In this document: positions 42,382-52,066 of the stretch, piece by piece
How positions within the stretch are numbered: position 1 is the first letter of the stretch
Layout: every line of letters starts with the position of its first letter
Source: Sulfitobacter sp. 20_GPM-1509m
Lineage (GTDB): Bacteria > Pseudomonadota > Alphaproteobacteria > Rhodobacterales > Rhodobacteraceae
Direction: 5' to 3'
Length of the DNA: 64,000 bases
Assembly (NCBI RefSeq): GCF_000620505.1
Contig: NZ_JIBC01000008.1
Location: forward strand, 248,001-312,000
Notes under the pieces: model-generated
What the model was told of the DNA's origin: nothing
What the model saw: only the letters and a program-made list of their open reading frames with translations
The model's database searches: none
Translations under genes and position numbers: made by a program

Positions 42382-44942
42382 GGCAACCACCCCGGCACCA
42401 GCCCCAGCAGCGCGGCCGTGACCAGCACCTTCAGCGCCACGAAATGCCAGTACAGCGTGACATTGCGCAGGTCCGCATCATGGCGCGGCGTGACCTTGCC
42501 AAAGAGGCTGCCTGCCAGACAATAGCATTGCATGATGATCCCCGCGCACAGGTGCACCACCAACCAGACCATCAGCGCCCACAGGATCGCGGGATAAACA
42601 TGCGAGACCGGGTCCAGATCGCGCACCGCAAGCCATGCGGCTGTGGCCGCAGCCGCAGCACTCAGCGGAGCCAGCCCCAGCGCCAGCCGCGCCAGCATCA
42701 CATTGCCACGTCGGTTGACTTCGCGGGCCAACAGGGTTGCCGCCCAGGCCAGCACCCCCAACAGCGCCGCCGCGGCAACCCACGTGCCGATGGCATGGTC
42801 TGCACCGGCGGGCGGAAAATCGGGGCGCGCTGTCCAGTAGAAGAAGAACCCGAACACGATACTGGCAAAGGCGGTCGCGTCGCCCAGCATGGTGATCCAC
42901 ATACCCCACCAGCCCACGGCATCCGGCCCCGACGTATAGGTCGGCAGGCGCAGACCCAATCCCGCCGCGCGCATCTCATCCTTCGGTGGGCGCGCGGTGC
43001 TGGTCCACAACCAGTACAGCACACAGACAATGGCAAAGGCCCCGCAGACAATGGCGGGCTTGTAGATGTGGAACGTCGGAAAGATGAACGCCCCCCCGGT
43101 GAAGATCGCGGCCCAGATCGTGATCCACGCAGGGCCGGTGACCCGCTGCACATAGATCGGCTTGGCATCGATCACCGATGTGACAATCGTCTCGCGCTGG
43201 TGGTCCGGCGCATCGGGCAGGTAATAGCGACCCGCGTCCATGCGTTCGACCAGCTTCGGCTGGTCCCACAGCGGATACCGCGATGTGATATAGGGCACCG
43301 ACCGCACGCCCCAGGCTTCTTCGGGGACGTCGTGGGAGAAATCCAAAGTACCGGCATCCCACGGGTTGCGCGGAATTTGCCCCTGCCGCGATTTGGGCCG
43401 CAGCAGGTCATAGACGAACACCGCAAAGCCTGCGGCCACGACAAAGGCCCCGATTGTCGAAATCAGGTTCAGCGTCCCCCACCCCGAACTTTCGGGATAG
43501 GTGAACACACGCCGTGGCATCCCCATCAATCCGGTCAGATGCATCGGCAGGAAGGTCACGTTGAAACCGGTGAAGATAAGCCAGAAGGACCAGCGGCCCA
43601 GCCGTTCCGACAGCAGCTTCTTGGCGAAGAACGGGTAGAAGTAATAGACCCCCGCGATCACCGGAAACACCATGCCACCAAACAGCGTATAGTGAAGGTG
43701 TGCCACGACGAAATAGGTGTCATGCGCCTGCCAGTTGAACGGCACGATGGCCAGCATCACCCCCGTCAGCCCGCCCGCCACAAAGATCGCAAGCGCCCCT
43801 GCAATCCAGAGCATCGGCAGGCTCATCCTGACCCGCCCGACCATCAGCGTTGCGATAAAGGCAAACAGCTGGATACCCGTGGGGATCACCACCGCCTCGG
43901 ACGCTGCGGAAAAGAAAGCCAAAGACATCTGCGGCAGGCCGGTGGTGAACATATGATGCACCCACAGCCCAAAGCTGAGGAACCCTGTGCCCACCGCCGA
44001 AAGCACGATCCACGAATAGCCCACGATAGGCCGCCGCGCGACGGTCGGCACGATCATCGCGGCGATGGCGATGGACGGCAGAAAGACGATGTAGACCTCG
44101 GGGTGGCCGAAAATCCAGAACAGGTGTTGCCACAGGATCGGATCACCGCCGCGTTCCGGGTCAAAGAACGGCCAGTCGAACGAGCGTTGCAATTCGAACA
44201 GGAAATCGCCCGCAATCAGCGGCGGAAAGGCAAACAGGATCATCCCGCCCACGACCATCACATACCACGCATAAAGCGGCATGATGTTCACCCGCATCCC
44301 CGGCGGTCGGCATTTCAACGCGCCCACGATCAATTCGACCGCAGCGGCGATGCTGGCGACCTCGATGAACGACAGCCCCAACAGCCAGATGTCGGGGCCG
44401 ACGCCTTCTTCGTTCGTGGCCAGCGGTGGATACATGAACCACCCCGCCTTTGGCCCTGCGTCGAACAGAAGCGAGCCCATGACGAAACAGCCGCCGATCA
44501 GGAAACACCAGTAGCCATAGGCAGACAGGCGTGGAAACGGCATGTCGCGCGCGCCAAGGAAGGCAGGCAGCAACAGGATGCTGATCGCCTCGAACATCGG
44601 CACCGCGAAAAGGAACATCATCGCCGACCCGTGCATGGTAAAGAACTGGTTGAACCGGTCCGCGTCCAGGAAGGTCATGCCGGGAAAGGCCAGTTGCACC
44701 CGCATCGCCAGGGCCAGAAGCCCCGCCAGCAACATAAACCCGAAGGCGGTCAGGGCGTACCAGACACCCACCTCGGTGTTGTTCACCGCCGAGATATAGC
44801 GCCACCCCTGCGGCGTCTTCCACGCGGCGCGCAGCTCTGCCTTGCCGCGTTCCTGCTCTTGCTCGGACACCGGCTCGTTCAGCATCTCCTCTGTCGGGGG
44901 ATAGGGTCCTTCGGCCACGGGCAGCGGGGATGGGCGTGTCAT
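42378..44942 (-). CDS. ctaD: cytochrome c oxidase subunit I-III fusion
   Basis: 854 residues. Residues ~45-570 are subunit I with 12 helices; ~590-854 are subunit III-like. Ligands seen: heme a His104 and His417, heme a3 His415, CuB His280, His329, His330; the crosslinking Tyr284 and Glu282 are in GHPEVY. Asp133 of the D-channel mouth is kept. At the usual K-channel site PTGIK the sequence is PTGIQ (Gln358), and the D-channel asparagines in FPRxNN are replaced (FPRLSA). It reduces O2 at the membrane, coupled or weakly coupled to proton pumping. Its ATG overlaps the subunit II stop. Confidence 0.95.
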   Translation of the reverse strand: MTRPSPLPVAEGPYPPTEEMLNEPVSEQEQERGKAELRAAWKTPQGWRYISAVNNTEVGVWYALTAFGFMLLAGLLALAMRVQLAFPGMTFLDADRFNQFFTMHGSAMMFLFAVPMFEAISILLLPAFLGARDMPFPRLSAYGYWCFLIGGCFVMGSLLFDAGPKAGWFMYPPLATNEEGVGPDIWLLGLSFIEVASIAAAVELIVGALKCRPPGMRVNIMPLYAWYVMVVGGMILFAFPPLIAGDFLFELQRSFDWPFFDPERGGDPILWQHLFWIFGHPEVYIVFLPSIAIAAMIVPTVARRPIVGYSWIVLSAVGTGFLSFGLWVHHMFTTGLPQMSLAFFSAASEAVVIPTGIQLFAFIATLMVGRVRMSLPMLWIAGALAIFVAGGLTGVMLAIVPFNWQAHDTYFVVAHLHYTLFGGMVFPVIAGVYYFYPFFAKKLLSERLGRWSFWLIFTGFNVTFLPMHLTGLMGMPRRVFTYPESSGWGTLNLISTIGAFVVAAGFAVFVYDLLRPKSRQGQIPRNPWDAGTLDFSHDVPEEAWGVRSVPYITSRYPLWDQPKLVERMDAGRYYLPDAPDHQRETIVTSVIDAKPIYVQRVTGPAWITIWAAIFTGGAFIFPTFHIYKPAIVCGAFAIVCVLYWLWTSTARPPKDEMRAAGLGLRLPTYTSGPDAVGWWGMWITMLGDATAFASIVFGFFFYWTARPDFPPAGADHAIGTWVAAAALLGVLAWAATLLAREVNRRGNVMLARLALGLAPLSAAAAATAAWLAVRDLDPVSHVYPAILWALMVWLVVHLCAGIIMQCYCLAGSLFGKVTPRHDADLRNVTLYWHFVALKVLVTAALLGLVPGWLP

Positions 44943-45940
44943 TCCAACCCTCCCAGATAGGCGGCAAGCGCAGTCAGGTCGTCGGGCGACAGGTGGTCAT
45001 AGCTGGGCATGGCAACCTCGGGTTTCAGGGTCTCTGTGTGGGCAATCCAGTCGGCAAAATCGGAGGGCTCAACGCCAAGGATACCGGCACCCAACGACAC
45101 GCGGCTGCCCATATGGGTCAGGTCCGGCCCCACCTGTCCCACGGCCTGCGTGCCGCGCACCGTGTGGCAGCTGCCACAGCCTTCGCGGGCAAAAACCTGC
45201 GCGCCGCGCGTGGCCTCCTGGGTCTGGGGCGGCGTGGCGTCGCGTGCTTCGGCGGCCAACCATGCCTCGAAATCCTCCGGCTCCATCACCACGGTCTCAA
45301 AGGCCATCAACGCATGGGACGCGCCGCAGAATTCGGCGCATTGCCCGCGATAGACGCCCGCGCTTTCGGGCAAGAAGGACAGATAGGTCTCGCGGCCCGG
45401 GATCATATCGGCCTTGCCGCCAAGGGCCGGCACCCAGAACGCATGGATCACCCTATGCGCTTTCAACACCAGACCCGTACGTTGCCCGACGGGCAGCCGC
45501 AATTCGTTGGCAGATGTCACACGGCTGCCATCGGGCAATTCATAGTCCACCCGCCACCACCATTGTTCGGCGGTGATGTGCACACGCATTCCCTCATCCG
45601 CCTCACGCGGGGCCTGCATCAGCGGCAGGCTGTACACCAGCAACCCGCCCAGCAGCACGACGGGAAACAACACACCTCCGCCGACGATCAGCCCCTCGGC
45701 CAGCCCGCGCGACATCTCGCGCGGGTTGATCCGTGTCACATAGACAAACAGCCCACCCACCAGCAGCCACAGCACCAGCGCGCCGACAAACATCACCAGC
45801 GCCAGATCATACAGCAACAGGGCATCGCGCCCTGACGGGTTCAGCACCGATTGCCGCCCTTCACCGCAGGCCGATACCACAAGGGCGCCGGCCAGAGCGA
45901 CCAGCGTCCGCAACGAAGTGCGCGATCTGAAACAGGTCAA
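44939..45940 (-). CDS. ctaC: cytochrome c oxidase subunit II with cytochrome c domain
   Basis: 333 residues. Lipobox VVSAC gives Cys25, two membrane helices follow (about 43-66, 83-107). The CuA site is intact: VIHAFWVP near 163, then CAEFCGASHALM near 200 (two Cys, His, Met, Glu). A C-terminal cytochrome c has CGSCH near 252 and a Met ligand in VAMPSYDHL near 310. This caa3 layout accepts electrons from soluble or membrane cytochromes. It begins 13 nt after the permease gene. Confidence 0.95.
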   Translation of the reverse strand: MTCFRSRTSLRTLVALAGALVVSACGEGRQSVLNPSGRDALLLYDLALVMFVGALVLWLLVGGLFVYVTRINPREMSRGLAEGLIVGGGVLFPVVLLGGLLVYSLPLMQAPREADEGMRVHITAEQWWWRVDYELPDGSRVTSANELRLPVGQRTGLVLKAHRVIHAFWVPALGGKADMIPGRETYLSFLPESAGVYRGQCAEFCGASHALMAFETVVMEPEDFEAWLAAEARDATPPQTQEATRGAQVFAREGCGSCHTVRGTQAVGQVGPDLTHMGSRVSLGAGILGVEPSDFADWIAHTETLKPEVAMPSYDHLSPDDLTALAAYLGGLE

Positions 45941-45953
45941 GAATACACCCGCG

Positions 45954-47354
45954 TCATTGGGCCAGCTTGCTCATATCATCCCCTCCGGGTGTCTCGTCAT
46001 TCGATCTCATGTAAGCGATGGTCGCCCCCCACAGCACCACACCGATCGCCAGCAAAACGCCCGCAATCAGATACTGCACCGGGTCGCGCCCCGTCCAAGG
46101 CCCGACAAAAAACGCACAGCTCAGCGCGCCAAGATAGGGCAACCCCAGCGGCGCGGTGAAATGGTCGTGGTCCACCTTGTCACTGCGCAGCACCAACACC
46201 GCCACATTGACCACGGCAAACACCGCCAGCAACAACAGCGCGGTGGTCCCGCCCAGATCAGGCACCGCCCCGACAAAGGTGATCAGCCCCGCCGCCAATG
46301 CCGTGGTGAACAGAATGGCCACCCAGGGCGTTTGACGATTTGGCAACACGTGCCCCAATACCCTGGGCAACACCTTTTCCTCGGCCATGCCATACAGCAA
46401 CCGCGACGCCATCAGCATGTTGATCAGCGCGGAATTGGCCACCGCACACATGGTGATTACACCGAATACGCCCAGCGGAAACCACGGCGCGCCCGCTTCG
46501 ACGACCTTCAGCAGGGGCGTGGCGCCTTCGCTCAGGTCATCCGCCTCGACCAATGCAATCGCGGTCACCGATACCAGCAGGTAGATCACACCAGTGATCA
46601 GCAGACCGGTCAGCAGCACCTTGGGAAAGATGCGCGAAGGGTTCTTGGATTCTTCGGCCATGTTGACCGAATCCTCGAACCCGACCATCGCGAAAAACGC
46701 CAGGGTGGTGGCGGCGATCACCGGCCAGAACAGTCCTTTGTCAGTCTCTCCACCGCTGAAATCAAAGGCGCGGCCAAAATCCCCCTGACCGCCGGCCAGG
46801 GCCCACGCGCCGATCAGGATAATGATGATCAGACCGGTCAGTTCGATACAGGTGAAGACGACATTCATCTTCACGCTTTCGCCCACCCCGCGCAGGTTCA
46901 CCGCCGCGATCAGCGCCATAAACGCCAGACTGATCGCCGTCACGCCAAACGCCCCATCGCCAAACCCGGCGGTCTGGGCAAAGTTTTCAGCAAAGGCCCG
47001 CGACGCGGTAGATGCCGATGTGATCCCCGACGACATCACCGCAAAGGCCACGAGGAAGGTCAGGAAATGCACGCCAAAGGCTTTGTGAGTGTACAGCGCA
47101 GCACCTGCCGCACGGGGGTATTTTGTCACCAGCTCCAGATAGCTGCACGCGGTTATCGTCGCCAGAACAAAGGCCACGAGGAAGGGCAGCCAGACCACGC
47201 CACCGACCTCTCCGGCCACCTTGCCCGTCAGCGCGTAAATACCGGTGCCCAGCACGTCGCCCACGATGAACAACAGCAGCAACCCCGGGCCCATCACCCG
47301 CTTGAGCTTTGTCTCGCCACCCTCGTCCGAAGGCTCTGAAGCCGTGTCCGACAT
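45954..47354 (-). CDS. APC superfamily amino acid permease
   Basis: 466 residues with about 12-14 helices. APC family marks: LFIVGDVLGTGIYALTGKVA near 29, YLELVTKYPRAAGAALYTHK near 72, AFFAMVGFEDSVNMAEESKN near 224. N- and C-termini are charged and cytoplasmic-like. Resembles cationic amino-acid or YfnA-type carriers. It is 13 nt upstream of the oxidase subunit II gene on the same strand, an unusual partner for a respiratory operon; a link to amino-acid-driven respiration is inference. Confidence 0.92.
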   Translation of the reverse strand: MSDTASEPSDEGGETKLKRVMGPGLLLLFIVGDVLGTGIYALTGKVAGEVGGVVWLPFLVAFVLATITACSYLELVTKYPRAAGAALYTHKAFGVHFLTFLVAFAVMSSGITSASTASRAFAENFAQTAGFGDGAFGVTAISLAFMALIAAVNLRGVGESVKMNVVFTCIELTGLIIIILIGAWALAGGQGDFGRAFDFSGGETDKGLFWPVIAATTLAFFAMVGFEDSVNMAEESKNPSRIFPKVLLTGLLITGVIYLLVSVTAIALVEADDLSEGATPLLKVVEAGAPWFPLGVFGVITMCAVANSALINMLMASRLLYGMAEEKVLPRVLGHVLPNRQTPWVAILFTTALAAGLITFVGAVPDLGGTTALLLLAVFAVVNVAVLVLRSDKVDHDHFTAPLGLPYLGALSCAFFVGPWTGRDPVQYLIAGVLLAIGVVLWGATIAYMRSNDETPGGDDMSKLAQ

Positions 47355-47374
47355 ATCCCTCTCCGATACAGGAC

Positions 47375-47404
47375 AAAAAAAACCCTCCGCCGGATGGCGA
47401 AGGG
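47375..47404 (-). terminator. Rho-independent terminator of the PQQ dehydrogenase gene
   Basis: On the minus strand CCCTTCGCC pairs with GGCGGAGGG (one G.U) around a 4-nt loop and is followed by eight T's. It starts 11 nt after the dehydrogenase stop. It is the clearest intrinsic terminator in the window. Confidence 0.9.
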
Positions 47405-47414
47405 CTTTCGATTG

Positions 47415-49874
47415 TTAGTTCTGGGGCAGTGCGTAGGCGATGATCTCGTCGCCCACTTTGGTTTCCATGAAGTGATGCCCGCCGGGATAGATCACGACGT
47501 ATTGGCGGCCGTCGACCTCATAGGTCATCGGAGTGGTCTGGCCCCCGGCAGGCAGATCGACCTGCCAAAGCTCCTCCCCGGTTTCGGTCGCAAAGGCACG
47601 CAGCTTGTCGTCGGTGGTAGCAGCCACAAAGGTCACGCCGCCCGCCGTGGTGATTGGCCCGCCATTGTTCGGTGTCCCGATGGTCACCGGCAGCATCGAC
47701 GGAATGCCAAACGGTCCGTTGTTTTCAGCCGAACCGAAGGGTTGGTCCCAAAGGGTTTTTCCGGTGGCCAGATCAATCCCCCTGATCCACCCGTATGGTG
47801 GCTCGGAACACAGCATTCCGGTGAAGGGCACGCGCCAGCCCGCATTCACTTCGATGGCATAGGGCACACCTTCCATCGGACCGGCCTCGCCGCCTGCATC
47901 GCTGAACGGTTTGACCCCGCGTCTGTCGGCCTCTTCGCGCGGGATCAACTGGTTGTAGTTCGGCATGTCGTTATAGTTGGCAATCAGGATGCCGCGTTCG
48001 GTGTCGACCGACACGCTGCCCCAGTCCGATCCACCGTTATAGCCCGGATATTCGATAAACGGCTTGTCCGCCGAAGGTGGGGTGAACTGTCCCGCATAGT
48101 TGGCGCGGCGGAACTGGATGCGGCACCACAACTGGTCGATCGGGCTCATGCCCCACATGTCCTTTTCGGTCAGCGGCGGCTGGTTCAGGTTGGCATAGCC
48201 GGAATAGGGTTGCGTGTCCGAAATATACTCAGGCTCGACGCTGCCCAGCTTGGGCGCGGGACGTTCCTCGACGGGAAACAGGCTTTCCCCTGTCTCGCGG
48301 TTCAGCACGTATATCTGCCCCTGCTTCGACGGCAGGATCAGCGCCGGAACGGTCCCGCCATCAACCGGGAAATCAACCAGCGTCACCTGACTGCCCAGGT
48401 CGTAATCCCACACGTCGTGGTGCACCGTCTGGAAATGCCAGACCTCTTCGCCGGTTGTCGCATCCAGTGCTACGAGGGAGGACGCATATTCGTTCTCTTC
48501 CGCGCTGCGGTCGCTGCCGTAATAATCACTCGAAGAGTTGCCAAGCGGCAGGTACACATACCCCAGTTCCTGATCGCCCGAGGCCATCGTCCACATGTTC
48601 GGCGTGCCGCGGGTGTAGGTCTCGCCTTCGGATGGTTCATCAACGACACCACCTTGCCCCAGATCCCAGGCCCACAGCATCTCGCCCGTGACCACGTCAT
48701 AGCCACGGATAACGCCCGAGGGCGCATCGTTGGCCTCGTTGTCGCTGACCTGCGCGCCGATCACAGCCACGCCGCGCACAATTGTCGGCGGCGCGGTCAC
48801 GGCATACCATCCCGGCACCGTGTCGCCCAGGCCGTCGTTCAGATCGACCATACCTGCATTGCCAAAATCCTGGCAAAGCTGGCCGGTGTCCGCATCCACA
48901 GCGATCAGGCGCGCGTCCAGCGTGCCCATCAGGATCCGCGCAGCACACAGCGCGTCGGGGTCCATATCTGCCGACACGTGATAGGCCAGACCACGGCATG
49001 TCGCCCCATAGGGGATCGCATCCTCGGGCACGCCCGGATCATAGCGCCATTCCTCGCGTCCGGTGGAGGCATCCAGCGCCAGAACCTGATTCATCGGTGT
49101 GCAGACAAAAAGCGTATCGCCAACTTTCAGCGGCGTGTTTTCCGGCGAATATTTTGTGTCCCTGGCTTCGGTCGGCAAGTCTCCGGTGTGGATCGACCAG
49201 ACTTGCTGCAGCTGCGCCACGTTCTCGGTGGTGATCTGTGTCAAAGGCGAATGCCGCTCGCCATGAACGGTGCCACCGTAGACCGGCCAATCCACACCCG
49301 TTTCCAAGGGCGTGACCTGCGCGGGTGCCGCCGCTGCAACGGTTGTGTCTTCGGGCGCCTCGGCCTGCTCCGCCACATCCGGTGTTTCGGTCGCACCCTG
49401 AGACGTGTCTTGCTGCGCATGAAGCGGCACCGCTCCACCCATCACAAGTGAAAGGCCGAGTGCTGCTGTTGCCGCAACCGCAGTCACCCCGTTCATCCTG
49501 CGAGGACGCAACACGGGCAAGGCAATCAACACAAGAACCAGCATCACCGTAGGCGCAAAGACCCGTGGTTCCAACGCCCACCAATCCGAAGCAGGCTCCC
49601 AGCCGTCCAGGGTCACTTCCCAGATTGCCCAGATCAGCGTGCCCAGCCAGACGGCAACAAACACCACCACGCCACTGCGGCGCTTCTGGCACAGCAAAAC
49701 GCCAGAGACGATCAGCAGAACACCCGTGATCGCGTAATACCACGAACCGCCCAAGGAGATCAGCCAGACACCGCCCGCCGCGAGGATCAGCCCGATTGCC
49801 AGCAAGAGAATTCCTATGAACACAGCGTACCATTCAAATCGAGTGCGGGTGCGCGGTGTATAGGCCTCGGGCAT
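47415..49874 (-). CDS. membrane-bound PQQ-dependent dehydrogenase (glucose/quinate/shikimate type)
   Basis: 819 residues. Five hydrophobic helices in about 14-145 anchor the protein, as in glucose dehydrogenase; the rest is an eight-bladed PQQ propeller facing the periplasm. Visible: DWPVYGGTVHGERHSPLTQI near 199, FVCTPMNQVLALDASTG near 262, VWDYDLGSQVTLVDFPVDGG near 490 and LPAGGQTTPMTYEVDGRQYV near 775. Between anchor and propeller there is an Ala/Thr/Glu-rich linker (about 160-190). It oxidises a sugar or cyclic polyol and passes electrons to ubiquinone. No PQQ synthesis gene is in the window. AGGGAGAG precedes the ATG. Confidence 0.93.
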   Translation of the reverse strand: MPEAYTPRTRTRFEWYAVFIGILLLAIGLILAAGGVWLISLGGSWYYAITGVLLIVSGVLLCQKRRSGVVVFVAVWLGTLIWAIWEVTLDGWEPASDWWALEPRVFAPTVMLVLVLIALPVLRPRRMNGVTAVAATAALGLSLVMGGAVPLHAQQDTSQGATETPDVAEQAEAPEDTTVAAAAPAQVTPLETGVDWPVYGGTVHGERHSPLTQITTENVAQLQQVWSIHTGDLPTEARDTKYSPENTPLKVGDTLFVCTPMNQVLALDASTGREEWRYDPGVPEDAIPYGATCRGLAYHVSADMDPDALCAARILMGTLDARLIAVDADTGQLCQDFGNAGMVDLNDGLGDTVPGWYAVTAPPTIVRGVAVIGAQVSDNEANDAPSGVIRGYDVVTGEMLWAWDLGQGGVVDEPSEGETYTRGTPNMWTMASGDQELGYVYLPLGNSSSDYYGSDRSAEENEYASSLVALDATTGEEVWHFQTVHHDVWDYDLGSQVTLVDFPVDGGTVPALILPSKQGQIYVLNRETGESLFPVEERPAPKLGSVEPEYISDTQPYSGYANLNQPPLTEKDMWGMSPIDQLWCRIQFRRANYAGQFTPPSADKPFIEYPGYNGGSDWGSVSVDTERGILIANYNDMPNYNQLIPREEADRRGVKPFSDAGGEAGPMEGVPYAIEVNAGWRVPFTGMLCSEPPYGWIRGIDLATGKTLWDQPFGSAENNGPFGIPSMLPVTIGTPNNGGPITTAGGVTFVAATTDDKLRAFATETGEELWQVDLPAGGQTTPMTYEVDGRQYVVIYPGGHHFMETKVGDEIIAYALPQN

Positions 49875-50021
49875 GACAACTCTCCCTGGATAGAAAAACT
49901 GGATAAAATATCGGGGCGAAAGGTCCCCTTTCCTCTTTGTTCTGAAACGCGCGACCTTGCGTTTGGTTCCCCCTTAACGTGTAGTGCGGAACTGAAAACG
50001 TCTTTGGTGGGTTGCTTCGCC

Positions 50022-50498
50022 ATGACGGAAATACTGAATGAACTTTCGACCGAGATCGCGGGTCACAGCATGCTGGCATGGCCGGTCGTGATTTTTCGGA
50101 TCATTGGCGCCGTGATATTGTCCTCCCTCATCGGATTTGAACGTGAAAGCAGGGATCATGCCGCTGGCCTGAGGACACATATGTTGGTCGGCCTGGCAGC
50201 GTCTTGTTACTGCCTTCTGGCGCTGGACCTTGTCGGTCGGGATTTCGGGGATCAGGTTCGCCTCGACCCGATCCGCATGATCGAAGCCGTGACAGGAGGC
50301 GTGGCGTTTCTGGCCGCCGGCTTGATTGTGTTCACCCGAGGTGAGGTCAAAGGTCTCACAACTGGCGCAAGCCTGTGGCTGGTCGCGGCCATCGGCACAG
50401 CGGCTGGTCTGGGCGTGTGGTTGATCGCGGTGCTGGCCACCGTTCTCGCGCTTTTCATTGTGGGAGTGCTGAAGTCTCTGGAGAGACCTGCAGAGTAG
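50022..50498 (+). CDS. MgtC/SapB family membrane protein
   Basis: 158 residues from the ATG at 50022; an in-frame TTG at 50004 is less likely. Four to five hydrophobic segments; LSSLIGFERESRDHAAGLRT near 34 and TGGVAFLAAGLIVFTRGEVK near 90, then GLTTGASLWLVAAIGTAAGL near 112, are the family signature. MgtC-like proteins act in low-Mg2+ or acid stress and may modulate ATP synthase. It stands alone, divergent from the PQQ dehydrogenase. The 159 bp after it holds no gene. Confidence 0.92.
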   Translation: MTEILNELSTEIAGHSMLAWPVVIFRIIGAVILSSLIGFERESRDHAAGLRTHMLVGLAASCYCLLALDLVGRDFGDQVRLDPIRMIEAVTGGVAFLAAGLIVFTRGEVKGLTTGASLWLVAAIGTAAGLGVWLIAVLATVLALFIVGVLKSLERPAE

Positions 50499-50657
50499 CC
50501 ACGCGCCATTTCCGGGAGCGTGCCAAGTCCAGAACTTCTAAAGATTATGCCACCTAAGAATTGGACCTGTCACGCTTTGGTGCGGCCCCGTCAGCGCTCC
50601 TGGTGACATCTCTGAACGGCGTTTACTATATCACGCGCACCTGCAACGGCGACGGGC

Positions 50658-51392
50658 TCAGCCTTCGACCCGTTGCAGGAACTTGCGCAGGCGTGCGTCC
50701 TGTGGCGCGCCAAAGATTTGCGACGGCGGGCCGCTTTCGACGATCTTGCCGCCTTCCATGAACAGAACGCGATCCGCGATCTCGCGGGCGAATTGCATCT
50801 CGTGGGTGACGATCAGCATGGTCTGGCGACGCTCGGCCACCGCACGCATCAGGTCCAGCACCTCGCCCACCCATTCGGGGTCCAGCGCGGATGTGGGTTC
50901 GTCGAACAACAACAGCTCGGCCCCCAGCGCCATGGCGCGCCCGATGCCCACGCGCTGCTGTTGCCCGCCGGACAGCGCCGCGGGAAAGCTGTCGGCCTTG
51001 TCCGCCAGACCGGTTTCCGCCAGCACCGCCAGCGCCCGCTGTTCGGCCTCGGCACGGGGGTGCTTTTGCACCGTGGTCAACGCCTCCATGATGTTTTCCT
51101 TGGCTGTCTTGTTGGCAAACAGCCCGTAGTTCTGGAACACCATGCCCGTGCACCGGCGCAGCGCCAGAATGTCGGCCTTGCGGGCGTGGGCTGCGTCCAC
51201 GGTCACGTCGCCGATGGTGATGACCCCGGCCTGTGGCACATCGAGGAAATTCAGACAGCGCAGCAACGTCGACTTGCCTGTGCCCGAGGGGCCGATGATC
51301 ACCACCCGTTCGCCATCGGCAATGTCCAGATCAATGCCGTCCAGCACAGGGGCCGCGCCAAAATGTTTCGTCAAACCGCGGACGCGTATCAT
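50658..51392 (-). CDS. polar amino acid ABC transporter ATP-binding protein
   Basis: 244 residues from the ATG at 51392, overlapping the permease stop (ATGA). Walker A IGPSGTGKST near 35, Q-loop MVFQNYGLFANKTAKENI near 85, signature LSGGQQQRVGIGRAMALG near 143, Walker B LLLFDEPTSALDPEWV near 163. Of the GlnQ/HisP/TcyN family. It energises the permease and binding protein encoded upstream. Confidence 0.94.
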   Translation of the reverse strand: MIRVRGLTKHFGAAPVLDGIDLDIADGERVVIIGPSGTGKSTLLRCLNFLDVPQAGVITIGDVTVDAAHARKADILALRRCTGMVFQNYGLFANKTAKENIMEALTTVQKHPRAEAEQRALAVLAETGLADKADSFPAALSGGQQQRVGIGRAMALGAELLLFDEPTSALDPEWVGEVLDLMRAVAERRQTMLIVTHEMQFAREIADRVLFMEGGKIVESGPPSQIFGAPQDARLRKFLQRVEG

Positions 51393-52063
51393 CGCACAAA
51401 CGCCTTGTTCAGATGTGTTTCCAGCCGTTTCTGGCCCTGGCTCAGGATTTCGACGATCACCCAATAGATGATCGCCACGACAAGGAAGGCTTCGAAATAG
51501 AGAAAGCTGCCCGCCGCCTCTTTCTGTGCCGCGCCCATCATTTCCGTGACACCCAGCGTGAAGGCCAGCGAGGTGCCCTTGATCATGTCGATAAAGTAAT
51601 TCACCAGCGTCGGCGCCGCGACCCGTGCGGCCTGTGGCAGGATAATCCGCCACATCATCTGGCCTTGGGTCATGCCGATGGACTGCGCGGCCTCCCATTG
51701 GCTGCGGTCCACGCCGACAATCGCGGCGCGGATCGATTCCGCCATATAGGCCGAGAAATGCAGCGTCAGCCCCATGATCGCCGCCGTCACCCCGTCAATC
51801 TGCGTCAGCGACGGCAGGATCTGCGGCAGGCCAAAGTAGAACAGGAACAGCTGGACCAGCAGCGGTGTGCCACGGAAAAAGCTGATGAACAGCACGACGA
51901 ACCAGTCCAGCACCGGCACTTTCGCCACCCGCTCGACCGCCAGCAGCGCCCCAAGGATCAGCGCCAGCACCATGCCCGCGCCCGCCATGAACAGCGTCAG
52001 CGGCACATAGCCCAGGATAACGGGCACCAGTCCCAGCATGTAATCAAGGTCAAGCGCCCGCAT
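51389..52063 (-). CDS. polar amino acid ABC transporter permease
   Basis: 224 residues, about five membrane helices. FRGTPLLVQLFLFYFGLP near 66 is the HisM/GlnP mark; EAAQSIGMTQGQMMWRIILP near 130 is the EAA loop that binds the ATPase. It lies 3 nt after the binding-protein gene, with no hairpin between. Confidence 0.94.
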   Translation of the reverse strand: MRALDLDYMLGLVPVILGYVPLTLFMAGAGMVLALILGALLAVERVAKVPVLDWFVVLFISFFRGTPLLVQLFLFYFGLPQILPSLTQIDGVTAAIMGLTLHFSAYMAESIRAAIVGVDRSQWEAAQSIGMTQGQMMWRIILPQAARVAAPTLVNYFIDMIKGTSLAFTLGVTEMMGAAQKEAAGSFLYFEAFLVVAIIYWVIVEILSQGQKRLETHLNKAFVR

Positions 52064-52066
52064 GGA

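Noticed and set aside
42444-44960. An 838-codon plus-strand open frame opposite the oxidase fusion
   Set aside because: Antisense to a gene with all metal ligands in place; the product is hydrophilic, Arg/His/Gln-rich and low-complexity.
45918-49451. Long plus-strand frames opposite the permease and the PQQ dehydrogenase
   Set aside because: Same reason: shadow frames of high-GC coding sequence with no domain, ribosome site or signal.
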